Shown here piece after piece: positions 42,166 to 53,689 of a stretch of 64,000 nucleotides of DNA. The notes under the pieces are model-generated. The model ran no database searches and was not told where the DNA came from. It was given only the letters and a program-made list of their open reading frames with translations. The stretch is from Halisarca cf. caerulea (Eukaryota; Porifera; Demospongiae; Chondrillida; Halisarcidae): NCBI GenBank assembly GCA_963170055.1, contig CAUJGJ010000087.1, positions 1,322,601 through 1,386,600 on the forward strand, given 5' to 3'. The translations under genes and the position numbers were made by a program. How positions within the stretch are numbered: the first letter of the stretch is position 1; each line of letters begins with the position of its first letter.

Positions 42166-42655
42166 AATTAGCACTGCGAGACAGTGAAGAAAAAAACACC
42201 ACACTGAAATATGTGCATGAAAACAGAGTTATCTAAGCCAAACAAAATAATCCAAAATCACATACATACAGTATATACACGTACGTACATATGGATTGAA
42301 AAACATTGTGATAAGACAAGGAACTTAATACAAGGATATCAAGTAAGCTAAACAGGATACATTGATGTAGGACAAATGCAAAAATATAGCAAATTAGGTG
42401 TCCCTTGTCAAGTTAACATTGAATTCATAAGCATATAGTTACGTCTGTAGCAAGGTGTGTGGGTGAACACTGGGCTAGTCAAAGGATGCCCAGCTTCTTG
42501 GTCTGCATGCACCATGTCACATAGTATTCCCATCCTCACCTGGTGTGCTACAGCAGCACGCACACCTATGCACTAGGCAGGAAATAACTATGTACGTACG
42601 TACAAATTGCCAGAAATGTCATAACAGCATGAAGTCTCATATCACAAGAATCAGA

Positions 42656-42656
<1 letters not shown>

Positions 42657-42724
<68 letters not shown>

Positions 42725-42750
42725 ACACACACACATTCACACACACAATA
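42657..42750 (+). repeat. (CA)n microsatellite
   Basis: CA run after the recurrent CATGAAGTCTCATATC module in unit C. Confidence 0.95.
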
Positions 42751-43102
42751 ATACACATGTACGCATGTATGTACGTACGTACGTATCTACAATTAGACAA
42801 AAAAAAACAATTTGGAATTGCCAAGAAACTTTTACCTACAGTTGCCACCAATGCGTATGTACGTACGTACATATGTACATACGTATGTACGCATGTAAAG
42901 AGTGGAGAGTAAGTCTAGAGGATGTCATGAACTCCTCTGAATTTTAGGAACACTTTGTACTTCACACCTGAAATGAAAGAGCCCATCCGTCACCTACCAC
43001 AGTCTCCCAACACACAGTGGGAAACACATGTACAATACGTACTTTAAACCTTATCAGGGTTGATTATATACATACATATACACAGATATACATACATATG
43101 TA

Positions 43103-43653
43103 CCGTACTCTCTCTAAAAATTCGTCACACCTAATGCAGCAAAAAATTCGTCTTTCTATTAGAATAGAATAGGGTTTCCCTAAATTGTTTGCCCTGACGA
43201 AAATATAGAATTTTTAGACGAAAATTAGAATATGACGAAACTTTAGAAAGCTACTCTCGAATCCTATAATTCCAGCTTTTAGTGATGGGAGGTACGCCAT
43301 TTTGACCCTCTCGCGTACTGGGACAAACAAAAATCCAAAAAGAAAGCCGAAATAAGCACAAACGTTGTGTATTCCCTTCTTTAAAGACGAAGAAAATATC
43401 GCAATTGTTCGTCTTAGTGAGACTCTGTGTCTACAAGAACAAAATACACTCGTTGCAGGAGATCGTCGCGAGCGAATTCATCGAGTACTGCGGGGAGATG
43501 ACGCAATATTAGATCACTTCCGGTACCTGACGAAAATTAGAGTCACATGACGGAAATTAGAATGGCTGCAAATTCGACAGGTTTAGAATACAAATAAACC
43601 AAAGATTTAGACCTGACAAAAATTAGAATGACGAATTTTTAGAGAGAATACGG
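43103..43653. mobile_element. 551-bp TIR element, TA duplication
   Basis: Terminal inverted repeats: CCGTACTCTCTCTAAAAATT at the left and CCGTATTCTCTCTAAAAATT read from the right end. TA flanks both sides (43,101-43,102, 43,654-43,655). The interior is CpG-rich compared with the duplicated background and repeats the word GACGAAAATTAGAAT. A 61-codon plus-strand frame at 43,365-43,550 resembles nothing I recognise. Probably a nonautonomous mariner-type element; the corresponding stretches of A (about 17,690) and B (about 24,250) lack it. Confidence 0.8.
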
Positions 43654-44589
43654 TATTTTAGGAATGTAAAGTAACGAATTTCGTTTAAAGGTACAAAGGC
43701 AAAAGCCATAAACCAATTGCGAAAGCGTCCGCTAGAAAAAAAACCCATAGGCACAAACAACACCCGTACGTACACAGTTTGACCGCCGTTCGGCGTCCAG
43801 TTTTTTGTGAAAAGTACCGTATGTACGTATGTGTGTACGTATGTCCCTACGTATGTACATACGCACATATTTTGTCATACTGTATACATGTACGTACGTA
43901 CGTACGTAGAAACTTATACATCCTTGTGATACGTATTTTCCTACTTGAGAGGCGTTCCCGATTTCCCAAAGAGGACAATGCAGCTGTCTATGGTTCCCAT
44001 TGCTTGGATCACTGACCTAGATAGAGACTGGTAACCATGAGAATCAAGGTTTTCTATTGCTATCTGGTTTGCTATTGTTTTCCCTTGTATATACGCAGTA
44101 CGTATGTACCTACGTACGTGTGTCTTCTGTCATGGTGTACACATATATGTAGAAAGTTATACATTCTTGTGATATTCTCCTACTTGAGGGGCATTCCAGA
44201 AGAGCCTGTTTCAGAAACATTGGGTGTGTATAGTATAGTAGCAGTGAACTTTGGGATGGTTATGTACAAGAGTGTCATGTAGCAACAAGTGTTATCATGT
44301 GGTTTGGGATTGCGGAATGTGGTCCAAGCAGTTAAGTGGGTACCATACTTAGAGGGAATGATTTTCCGTGATCATGGAATACGGACAGAAAACACGGAAT
44401 TAGCAGTGTGAAACGGAATTGTTGTTACCAAAGGGAGTTGTGAATCTTTTGGCAGGATGTGACAATTTTAGTAGCAACCTCTAATCACTCAATCAATTAA
44501 TCAATTCGAGTCAATCAAGACAATTCAAAGTGCACAGCAGTACCTTCTAAATAGCACTACAAAGGTGGCAAAGGTGTCACTACAAACCA

Positions 44590-46915
44590 GCATCAGCACA
44601 ATAGTGGTTGGACCCATCCTCCCCTGAACAAAGATGTAGCTTAGCCATAGGCATGTAATGATGACACCAGTGGGCGTGGTGCGGTCCACATGCTTTATAC
44701 AATTAGCATGCACACACCCATCCCAGCTGGGCTCAATTCACTGTACAGAGCCCTGCATACACCTCATCTGGGCACAATCCCACTATAGTACAACACCCAT
44801 AAAGCAAGTAGGGTGTGCGTAGTAATGATAGTGACTTTGCCATTCCATCCTCCAAAGCTCTTAGGCTATGGTCACCATGAATGATGTCAAGGAAGCCCTA
44901 CAGTTAAGATTTTAGGGATATCCCCCTTTCTGTACAGGGGTATATTGACCACCACTTGAGCCAATAGCCCGGTTACATGAGCACAGTCACCATACTAATA
45001 CTTATAGACGGCATGGGATCTAGTCTGGGCACTAATATTGTTCACAGCTACATATTGTGTAGGGGAAGTGCTACACAGGCAATGACATCATCCTAGGTGC
45101 CAAGGCCGCAATAGAGATATCATAGGTTGTAGTCACAAAAATAGACAAAGATAGTAAAGAAGCAATGTTGATGAAACAAGCATATGCATACATTATCATT
45201 TCTACCCTCACTAGTAATTTGAACATACGAAACAAGAACATAAAACATACGTATGTGTGTACATACGTATGTATGTACGTACATGTATGTTTAAATGATG
45301 AAGTAGTAGTAAGTAGGAAGTACGTATTCTTGTGAAAATACTAAAATAGCAGACAAACTTGGGTATTGTGCAATAATTCGGGAGTCCGTGGGACAGGTCA
45401 GTCCGTAATAGAGAAGTCCATAATACAGGAATCCGTAATAGAGGAGTTTGAGTGTACATAATACACAAGTACGTACGCGTGTAACAAATCAAAATTTATC
45501 AAAGAAAGAAGTCATTTATACACTAATAAATGTTCAATTACTATCCTCCACCCATTACAAAGACATAAATGTGCATACTACTACTTTATGTCAGGTTTTA
45601 GCTAAATAGCCTCACTCCAATACAGGAACCCAAATTTGACATGACACAAAAGAAACTTGTTGGATGAGAAAGGAAGAAGAGGTCATGTCTGCACCAACAT
45701 GAGAATGTCATGCCATGCTCTGTATTATAGAGTGATGTACACATGTGTATACCAATATATACTTGGCGATGTTATGCAGTGTTGTCAACAAATAAGCGAT
45801 AGACTGTAAATTCTACAGTTCAAATATAGTAGCATAATTATACACATACAAACATACGTATGTACGTTAGCAAAAATGTTCAAGTAACACCAAAGCACAT
45901 TGTCCAGCTCACACACCAATAGTAAGTACTAGTACATGACATGACAACTTCACCTGTACATATGTACGTACGTACGTAAGCATGTAGGTACGTACATATT
46001 CATTCATGTACGCATATTTGAAGTACGTACAACTTCAAAACTGAACAACAGACCCGCAAAAGTTGTTCCACAGAGATCTCAAAAGAGGTCAACCACAAAA
46101 GTTTAGCTCCTTGAAAATTTAGCACTACACGGTAGTAGATACGCATGTAGATTAGACTTACGGACACTGGCACAATAGTGGTTGGACCCATCCTCCCCTG
46201 GACAAAGATGTAGCTTATGATGACGGTGGGTGTGGTGTGGTCCACGTCATTTCATGTGTGCTTCATACAATTGACATGCACGCACCCATCCCAGCTGGGC
46301 TCAATTCACTGTACAGAGCCCTGCATACACCTCAGCTGGGCACAATCCCACTATAGTACAACAGCCATAAAGCAGGTGGGGCGTCCGTAGTAATGATAGT
46401 GACTTTGCCATTTCATCCTCCAAAGCTCTTAGGCTATGGTCACCATGAATGATGTCAAGGAAGCCCTACAGTTAAGATTTTAGGGATATCCCCCTTTCTG
46501 TACAGGGGTATATTGACCACCACTTGAGCCAATAGCCCGGTTACATGAGCACAGTCACCATACTAATACTTATAGACGGCATGGGATCTAGTCTGGGCAC
46601 TAATGTTGTTCACAGCTACATATTGTGTAGGGGACAGTGCTACACAGGTAATGACATCATCCTAGGTGTCAAGGCCGCAATAGAGATATTATAGGTCGAA
46701 GTCACAAAAAAGACAAAGAAAGTAAAGAAGTAATGTTGATGAAACAAGCATATGCATACATAATCAGTTCTACCCTCACTAGTAACTTGAACATGTGAAA
46801 CAAGAACATACGTAGAACATATGTGCATGTGCATACATACATACGTATGTACATACCTGGTTGTACGTACATACATTCCTGCACGTACATACGTACATGT
46901 ACGTATGTTTAAATG
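44590..46915 (+). repeat. Local tandem duplication within unit C (~1.57 kb period)
   Basis: 44,590-45,300 and 46,155-46,915 are near-identical blocks (starting at CACAATAGTGGTTGGACCCA and running through CATCCCAGCTGGGCTCAATT to the ACGTATGTTTAAATGATGAA end). They are separated by a piece of the ~5.5-kb repeat (45,480-46,040) equivalent to 34,340-34,880. Unit B has one copy (27,330-28,085). Unit A keeps only the left edge (14,730-14,840). Confidence 0.8.
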
Positions 46916-47168
46916 ATGAAGAAATCCAAAAATGATTGTGCCTATCACAGACACAAACTACAAGATCTCATGTTGTACATGCAATGCCTGTATGAAGGAA
47001 ATGGCTTACATACCCTTACTGTCCAAGAATAAAGCATTCTAATTAGCCCTTTCCGCACTAGGGTTTTACCTCTTACACTCATTGGCTGTTGGTACAAATT
47101 GATTACACTAACATTGACAAATAAGGTACTGTTAGCTGCAAGAGGGCGTGTATAGAGTGTCTATGACA

Positions 47169-47189
47169 GGGGGGGGGGGGGGGGGGGGG
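47169..47189 (+). repeat. G homopolymer, 21 bp
   Basis: A run of 21 G where the paralogues at 15,081 and 28,336 have five G in otherwise matching sequence. Confidence 0.95.
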
Positions 47190-47726
47190 CTTACCCTCAC
47201 TTATGTAAGCTCAGCATACTAGGTATACAAATGTACTTATGGTAGACATCAAAAAAAGTTTCCGTAGCATAATCGTTAAGTAACGTACCGTAATCGTAAT
47301 CGTAGTTACGGTGTGCGTAGTGAAGATCGTAATTTCATGTGGATGCCATTTATTACCACTCATCTTATCTGATGATTTTGAAGCTGTGAACATCCTAGAC
47401 TAACTCATGATCTCCAAGCAGAGACCATCCCCTTGATCAGCATCGTGAGGGTAATTTGATCTGCAGGCAAATGTAAATCGTAATCCGATCAGCACATCTA
47501 GACCAGAAGCAATCCTTTTACTGAGGTCCATCCAGGATCTCGAAGATCCAATCATCGTATAGGCTAGCTCACCATCTCCAACCCAACGACCATCATTCGA
47601 GATGGTAATTCGATCTCCAAGATAATAAAAATCGTATGCGGGTGACACTGCACGGCTATAGCTGTGTTCCAAGTGCTAAGCAAAATTGTTTACACGAAGT
47701 GTATGGGGATCAAAGTTCCAGAAATA

Positions 47727-48298
47727 CCGTATAGCGGGCAATTTTCGGGGGGGGGGGGTAAAATTTTCGTGCATCTCAAAATTTTAGCACATTCGTGGGG
47801 AAAAAATTCGTGGAGTCGACCATACGGTATAAGTAAAAATGGCGGATTACTTCGAAGTTGAGGCTATGGTACGAGGCTACGACCGGTATAGAGAGATTTG
47901 GGAAGCTGAAGTTGGCGAACAGCTTGAATGCCGAAGAGAAAACTCTAATCTCCACGATATTCCTCTCTTTCGACTGTTTGTTGTCGCCGTTATTACAGAG
48001 CGTACCTCTACATTGGCTGCTGCAATGGACGAAGATGGTATCACCTTCGCTAAAGATCCATGAGGTAGCTGTGGACTGCCTTTTCTTTCTTAAAATATCG
48101 AAACAAAGACATAGCTATCGATATAATAGCCGTTCTAAGAACACCAGTAAGTGTTGACCAATGAACAAACGTCAAAGACCGCGCAAAAGACGAAGGCGAC
48201 GCGTGGCTTGAATAATTCGTGGGTAAAATTTTCGTGGGGTGAATCGCAACCACGAAAACCACGAAAATTTTACCCCCCGAAAAATACCCGCTATACGG
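47727..48298. mobile_element. 572-bp MITE carrying a HIRAN-type fragment
   Basis: Inverted repeats CCGTATAGCGGGCAATTTTC and CCGTATAGCGGGTATTTTTC (read inward from each end), then a G run and TAAAATTTTCGTG. Flanking TA at 47,725-47,726 and 48,299-48,300. The internal sequence is a cluster of coding-like DNA (see 47,839-48,063). The CCGTATAGCGGG end type with TA duplication fits a mariner-type MITE. It sits inside the element at 47,240-48,531. Confidence 0.8.
47839..48063 (+). pseudogene. HIRAN-domain fragment carried by a MITE
   Basis: The frame starts with ATG and reads EVEAMVRGYDRYREIWEAEV, then GEQLECRRENSNLHD. The pattern GY..Y...W.A.VGE.L.C.RE..N.HD is the N-terminal half of the HIRAN domain, a DNA-end-binding fold seen in HLTF-type proteins and also in many short, repeat-borne open frames of invertebrates. 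After HD the family normally continues with an aVAV strand and a GhvP motif. Here LFVVAV may be the displaced strand and the rest is not recognisable, so the reading frame is probably broken by an indel near 47,960. The frame stops at 48,061-48,063. It lies wholly between the MITE ends, so it is cargo rather than a resident gene. Confidence 0.55.
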
Positions 48299-48842
48299 TA
48301 CATAGGTAATTCGATCTGATGATTTTGCCAGCGCAGCGTCCTGATTCACTTCAGTTTAGTTTCGTTGCATATCGCTAGCGTAATTCGAACTGGGATTTCC
48401 ATAATTTCTCTACTTTAGCACGGTAATTCGGCCTTCGTCATATATCAACAAAATCGTGATCATATCGGAACGTAATCGTAATTTGACCATTTTATGATTA
48501 CGATACAGAAACTCTTTGTTGACGCCTACCGTATACACTTGAGATACCAACGCAATGTAGTACACAAGGATACCATGCCACAGTTCTGAAGATTGTACCA
48601 GTCTGATCATGAGCACTATGAGATACATATTATTCAGGGACACCTGAAGAAAGGTATGACTATTAGTGAAATGATACAAGTTTGCATGTAAATTTGAACT
48701 TATAATTATATTGATTGTCATATCCATTGTTATACTAACAATTCCCTTCATTGTGGTTAACCGCCGATACATATAGATGAAGATGTCGATGATATCGGTG
48801 GTACTTGTTGCTGTATAACTTCGAAACTAGTGATATTCTGAA

Positions 48843-49091
48843 TGTACGGTGACTACGACACATGCAGCCTTCTTTTGGCTATCGATTGCTGAAAACAGAG
48901 AAGTCAACCGACGTTGGAGGACTGCGCTAGCTCTTCCACCTTGGAAGGAGATGGAAATTACCTATAAAGTAAAGAAATTGACTGGTTTCGTGAAGATAGT
49001 ACTGAATCTTAGTGAATACTCTGTACTAGTGCACAGAGGAGATGGTGGCGATTCAAATGATAGCATGTGGTTACGTAGGTGGGAAGTGTAA
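48843..49091 (+). other. Coding-like segment of unknown identity
   Basis: An open frame of about 80 codons (contains NRRWRTALALPPWKEMEITY) in sequence richer in GC than the surrounding repeats, with GTAG|GTGGGA near its end resembling a splice donor. It has no recognisable domain. Its right part continues into sequence shared with unit B at 30,290, where the frame is not kept. It could be a captured exon or chance. Confidence 0.2.
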
Positions 49092-49273
49092 GGGCTTAGG
49101 ACTACTTGGTTCACAATATCGTAGCGCAGCCTGTCTATGGTTTCAGGGCCAAGTAAAGTAGGCGTTCACTCTGTGAAACGCCCTGTGTATGCTAGTTTAT
49201 CCTATACTCTAGTATGCACATAACAACACATTCGGTAACGATGTGTTCATGAGGCAATTTCTTAAGAGCAATA

Positions 49274-49886
49274 CCTTAAGGTTACAAATGTTAGCGGGTA
49301 CTAATTTTAGCGTTTTTCGGTGGCCAATATTTAGCGGGTACTTATTTTAGCGATTTGATAGCATTGTACCAAATCTGTAGTTAGCGATTTTGGAAATGTT
49401 ATCTACTTTTCCAATTCTTATCTAAATCACCATGTCTAATCTTTATATAGAGTACTATACTGTTGAAATCGAAAGGTGCAGAAACGAAACACTGAGATCA
49501 CAAAACTTAAGCTTGTAGATACTGCTAGAAGAATCGATCTTGTCGGCGTACAGCTTGAAGAAATCGTTATCGCTTTTAGGTGAATTTAAATCGAAAATGA
49601 TTAAATCGAATATATGTTACAATCCAATGATTCTTTTGAACTTTACGTGTATTTGGTTCACTAGTTGCCGTCAATTTCGCTGACTTTGCGTAGAATTTAC
49701 TTTTGTTCGGAGCCGCCATTTTCTCCCGTGTAGTGCACAGTACATCCATACTTTATTGTACAATACAAAATTAGCGGGTACATTCATTGGCGGGTACAAT
49801 TGTTAGCGGGCACTTAAGTTAGCGAATTTGAGGCTTCTCGCTAATTTCGCTAAAGTTAGTACCCGCTAACATTTGTAGCCTTAAGG
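49274..49886. mobile_element. 613-bp nonautonomous Tc1-type element
   Basis: Long terminal inverted repeats: CCTTAAGGTTACAAATGTTA at the left and CCTTAAGGCTACAAATGTTA from the right, both continuing GCGGGTACTAA. TA flanks (49,272-49,273, 49,887-49,888). Unit B shows the empty site at about 30,508-30,520. The first ~165 bp, through AAATCACCATGTCTAATCTTTA, match the stretch 53,766-53,930 just beyond the 3' end of the Tc1 transposase, so this looks like an internal-deletion derivative of that transposon. The internal TTAGCGGGTA words are repeated subterminally. Confidence 0.85.
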
Positions 49887-51599
49887 TATTATTATCCGGA
49901 GTAGAAACGCAACACACAGTGCCACACAAAATGTGACGTCATCAACGAATTTATACAGTAAGTGTGCATACGTAGTTAAAACATAATGAAGTACACAATA
50001 CTGAATGATTCCAATCCCAGTTGCGTAGGTTAGAGTACCTATGGTATTAGGTGCTCCCAGGGCTAGGAGAGAGACGTATGATCAGTGTCCTGGTAGAATT
50101 CTCTGCAACAAGCTACCGCTTCGCTTGTGTGATAAATGTCCAGCGCCACAGTGCGTCGTGGTTAAACTACGTAATACACATTGCATGGAATTTTATACAA
50201 AGACAACAGGCTATTTAGTTCTATGTTCTCCATGGTTACAGAGATCACCCCTAGACTCCAGTTCACTCTAGTACCATTCAACATTCAACTCAACAGGTAG
50301 GTACATACGTATGCAAGTGTGTACTCAAGCAAGGTACATGAAGAATGCTGAGTTTGCAGCTGAGCTTGGGAACTCTGTTAGACAACATTTCCTTATTAGG
50401 GGATGCTATATTTAGCGACAATTCAAAACAATCGGCAAGTGGAATGACTCATTGACACATTCAAATACAGTACTATGATAAACCTCTCTAACCGTCCTAG
50501 CCTCACTCGTATCGAAAAGGAACACTTTTTATGAATTTTCGTAGCTCAAACGGTAGCGCGCATACAGGCATGTTATAAACATATCAACTGTAGCTTGTTT
50601 CTGATAGATTTAGCCTGATGAGTAAAACTCTACTATATCTGTTTAATTAGTGGACAAGCCCTTTCTAAACACATTTTATGCATAAAAAGCTATGCTGAAA
50701 CGACATGCATTGAGGTAATACGTACATGTTGTGTTATGTTAGGGGAACTCAAAGTTGGAAAATAACCACAGCAACTTTTTATAGTTGGTGGGGCATCACC
50801 TCTGTTTGGTTGCTATGGTTAAGAACATCTGTGTATGTCAGTCATCCAAGCAGTGAGAACACAGAAACTCATCAGTATGCGATACCTTTGCTATTACTCA
50901 AATTACACTCCAATCGGTTCACTACAAGATTACTCTGGTAGTTTTGGGATGTAAGTGCAGTTGATAAAGGTAGTTTACCACTATCCTTGTGACCTGTGGA
51001 TTGTGTATGAACAGTACGTACATACGTACAAGAACCATAACCTGAGGGGGAGTGGGGTGGTCAACATGGCAACCAACGGAAAGTGATGTCCTGCTAACCT
51101 TTCATGGTCCTAGTCACTTTCATGGTCAGTTGCCATAGCAATAATCTAACCACCTCAGTCCTAAACCAAAGCTTGCCCAAACCAAAACCCATTGACAAGC
51201 TTTGGTTAACAAACCACCTCCACACAGGAACCTACAGTGGTCATGACACACAAACACACTACAGACATATCAGATGACAAAGGAAAAGAGGTCATGCCTG
51301 CAACAATGAGAGGGGATGTAATGTCATGCTCTGTCGTAAGGAGTGATGTATTAGGCATGATCAGCTGTGGCTTCACATCATTGGTATTGCACAACGTTAA
51401 CAAGTAAGCAATGAACTAATGATCCTCCCATTCACATTCAATATACTACATACATACGTACATAGGTACATACGTATATACGTACGTACGTACATATCCA
51501 TGTACATACATACATACGTATGTACACTTGAATATGCATAATGCCCAAGAGACACTGAAGCACACTATTAAAACACACACACACGCGCATCAATGCATA

Positions 51600-51944
51600 C
51601 TCTAAAAATTGCATATACAGTTTTTAACTCGAATTACTTCTTCCCTTACAACAAAACAAAATTTGTGAACTGTTGAGGCCTCTTCCTTGAGCATTTCATG
51701 TTTTTTTGAGTTCGATTGACTGACCTTAATGCTGCATTCAACGCGTGGGTTAATTATGATTTATTAATACTGTAACAACATCTACATCAACTCCAAGGGG
51801 GGCAGGGGTAGGGGGTGAGTGTCCCCCCGGTAGGTATGTACACAGAAGTATACTGAGTTTTCAGAAATACATATGACACCAATACTGAATGTCAAAATAA
51901 ACAAAAATTAACTCTCTCTCTTTCTCTCTTTGTGTGTGAGGGCT

Positions 51945-51945
<1 letters not shown>
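51600..51945. other. Transition between array and transposon-rich region
   Basis: AT-rich single-copy-looking sequence with G-runs at 51,796-51,826 (GGGGGGCAGGGGTAGGGGG) and a pyrimidine-rich stretch at 51,912-51,930. I see no gene or repeat family in it. Confidence 0.5.
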
Positions 51946-51987
<42 letters not shown>

Positions 51988-52031
51988 GTGGGTGTGTGGG
52001 TGTGTGGGTGTGTGTGGGTGTGTGTGGGTGT
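51946..52031 (+). repeat. (TG)n/(GGTGTGT)n microsatellite
   Basis: TG dinucleotides passing into GGTGTGTG repeats, directly abutting the LINE fragment. Confidence 0.9.
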
Positions 52032-52930
52032 ATAGCGTTGCCAGAGAGACACTCAGGATGGCACCTGGAGGATGGAGTATTGAGTACACCAATACAGAGG
52101 GACTATTCTTGTCATACAGAAAGAGGATACCCTGTACAACAGACATCCAAAACATCCAGTACGCTGATGACCTCACCCTGGTTACAGAATCTACCAACGA
52201 GCTGTAGACCATGGTGAGTGCACTGGACAGAGCATGCACGCGATGGGGCATGATTATCAATACTACCAAGACAAAGACAATGACTGCTGGCAAGGATGAT
52301 GAAAATGATGCGTCAATCAATTTGCGAGGGAACCCTTTAGAAGCCGTGGAGCTCTTCTCCTATGTAGGGAGTGAAGTGGGGAAGAATGCCAGAATAGGTG
52401 GTGATGTGGGAACCAGACTGGAGAAGGTCTCCAGAGTGTACCAGAAGTGGAGGAAAGAGGTCTTTCGGAGCAGAAGTGTCAGCAAGAGAACCAAGGTGCA
52501 TGTCTTGAGAGTGATGGTGATGCCTGTGCTCCTTTATGGAGCAGAGACATGGGTTGTCACACAACAGGAGCTCAGGAAACTTCATGCTTTCCAAATGAAG
52601 TGCCTGCGAGATATTGTTGGGGTGACACTATGGGACAGGAGGAGAAATGCTGACATCTTGGAAGAAACTGGTAAACTACCTGTAAAGTACGTACAGCTGC
52701 GCCGTAAGCAGCTGCAGTGGTTCGGTCACCTCCAAAGAATTCCAGAAAGCCGGCCACAGAAGCAGGTATTGAGATGCTGACCATATGGAAGGAAGCGTAA
52801 ACCTAGAGGAACATATTGCAACGCTGGGTAGACCTCATTCACAAGGACCTGTCCAACATTTCCCAATGGAGCGAACATGTGAAGGACAGGTCTCAATGGC
52901 GATCCAGTATTCACCAGCTGTGTTTCGCAG
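52032..52930 (+). pseudogene. LINE reverse transcriptase, C-terminal fragment
   Basis: Encodes the end of a non-LTR retrotransposon reverse transcriptase. The palm motif YADD appears in [12 protein letters not shown] (about 52,158-52,193), followed by an in-frame TAG (52,206-52,208). A long frame (52,211-52,780) then holds the family's thumb and connector signatures: LFSYVGSEV, VLLYGAETWVV, and QLRRKQLQWFGHLQRIPESR. Beyond 52,780 the frame shifts, but RKPRGTYCN- and WVDLIHKDLSNISQWSEH-like words continue to about 52,930. The endonuclease and the N-terminal half of the RT are missing, so it is 5'-truncated and inactive. TG microsatellites flank both sides. The clade (CR1- or jockey-like) cannot be fixed by eye. 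Confidence 0.85.
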
Positions 52931-53032
52931 CCAGCTAACTAACAAAGACATTTGCATACCAAGATTCTGCCAAACATCCAGCCATGGACAAGGAGTTCGG
53001 AGGAGTAGGAGGAGGAGGTGTGTATGTGCGTG

Positions 53033-53034
<2 letters not shown>

Positions 53035-53106
<72 letters not shown>
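53035..53106 (+). repeat. (TG)n microsatellite
   Basis: About 70 bp of TG after the LINE remnant; it could be that element's simple-sequence tail or independent. Confidence 0.95.
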
Positions 53107-53110
<4 letters not shown>

Positions 53111-53392
53111 CACGTGCATACATGTACAAATTATGCAACCGCCTTGAAATCATGCTATAGCTACGCACTTACAATATGCACCAACACAAAGTGAAAAAGA
53201 GACTGTGGAAGACAAATGTAGGTTTTGCAAGCTAAGTAAAGTACTATTATTACGAAAAGAAACATCAACTGGCATAAATTTCAAGTCTGCATAACACTGT
53301 AATATTAAAACATACATATGATTATAGCAAACAAAATGAAGATGACAATAAAACAACAATTTTCCTACTCAGCAAGTCAAGAAATCACTCAC

Positions 53393-53689
53393 CTGCAGAC
53401 ACAGCAGTCATTCCCTGAACAGCACCACTGACCAATTCAATACACTGAACAACTCCATTGTCTGCCTCAGTAAATCCAGTGATAGTAATGTTAGAGGTGA
53501 GAAAGTCACCTGTGTCAGTATTAATGATCCTGGGATTGGTGTTGGCTGCTACCATTCCACTGACCGACCCAGCATTTATCCCATTCAATCCAGTGATATT
53601 CCACCCAGCTGCTGCACCAGTTACACTACAACTGAATGTCTGTTGACTCCCACAATCCAGAAAGAGAGGACCACTTGGAGTAAGAGTGC
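53393..53689 (-). CDS. Ig-like exon of the leftward receptor gene
   Basis: A 297-bp exon with acceptor TTTGTAG before 53,689 and donor GTGAGT after 53,393, both phase 1. It encodes one Ig-like domain: B-strand Cys in TFSCSV, core Trp in AGWNITG, and an F-strand ending ADNGVVQC. NIT sequons at two places suggest N-glycosylation, expected for an extracellular domain. It is a near-perfect inverted copy of 60,728-61,024 (7 of 297 bases differ). Its upstream partner is the signal-peptide exon at 59,991-59,919, 6.2 kb away across an intron full of transposons. I find no following exon to the left, where the next sequence is LINE and then the repeat array, so the gene may be truncated or have very distant exons. 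Confidence 0.8.

Larger units (their letters stand above)
47240..48531. mobile_element. TIR element interrupted by a second element
   Basis: The ends TGGTAGACATCAAAAAAAG and, on the other strand, CGGTAGGCGTCAACAAAGAG are terminal inverted repeats continuing through GTTTC(C/T)GTA; TA flanks both sides (47,238-47,239, 48,532-48,533). The host element is about 718 bp once the inner MITE is subtracted. Its interior repeats words such as GTAATTCGATCT and ATCGTAATC in both orientations. Units A (about 15,125-15,165) and B (about 28,380-28,405) have the uninterrupted site. Confidence 0.75.
32440..51600. repeat. Segmental duplication unit C
   Basis: Third direct copy. 32,460-41,150 follows unit A from its start to about 8,800 with small indels, then skips to the equivalent of 10,060, so the A region 8,830-10,050 is absent. 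43,100-43,655 and 47,240-48,531 are C-only transposon insertions, and 44,590-46,915 contains an extra local tandem duplication. 50,640-51,560 repeats 30,700-31,620 and 17,780-18,640. Similarity to A and B fades at about 51,600, which I take as the right edge of the array. Confidence 0.8.
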
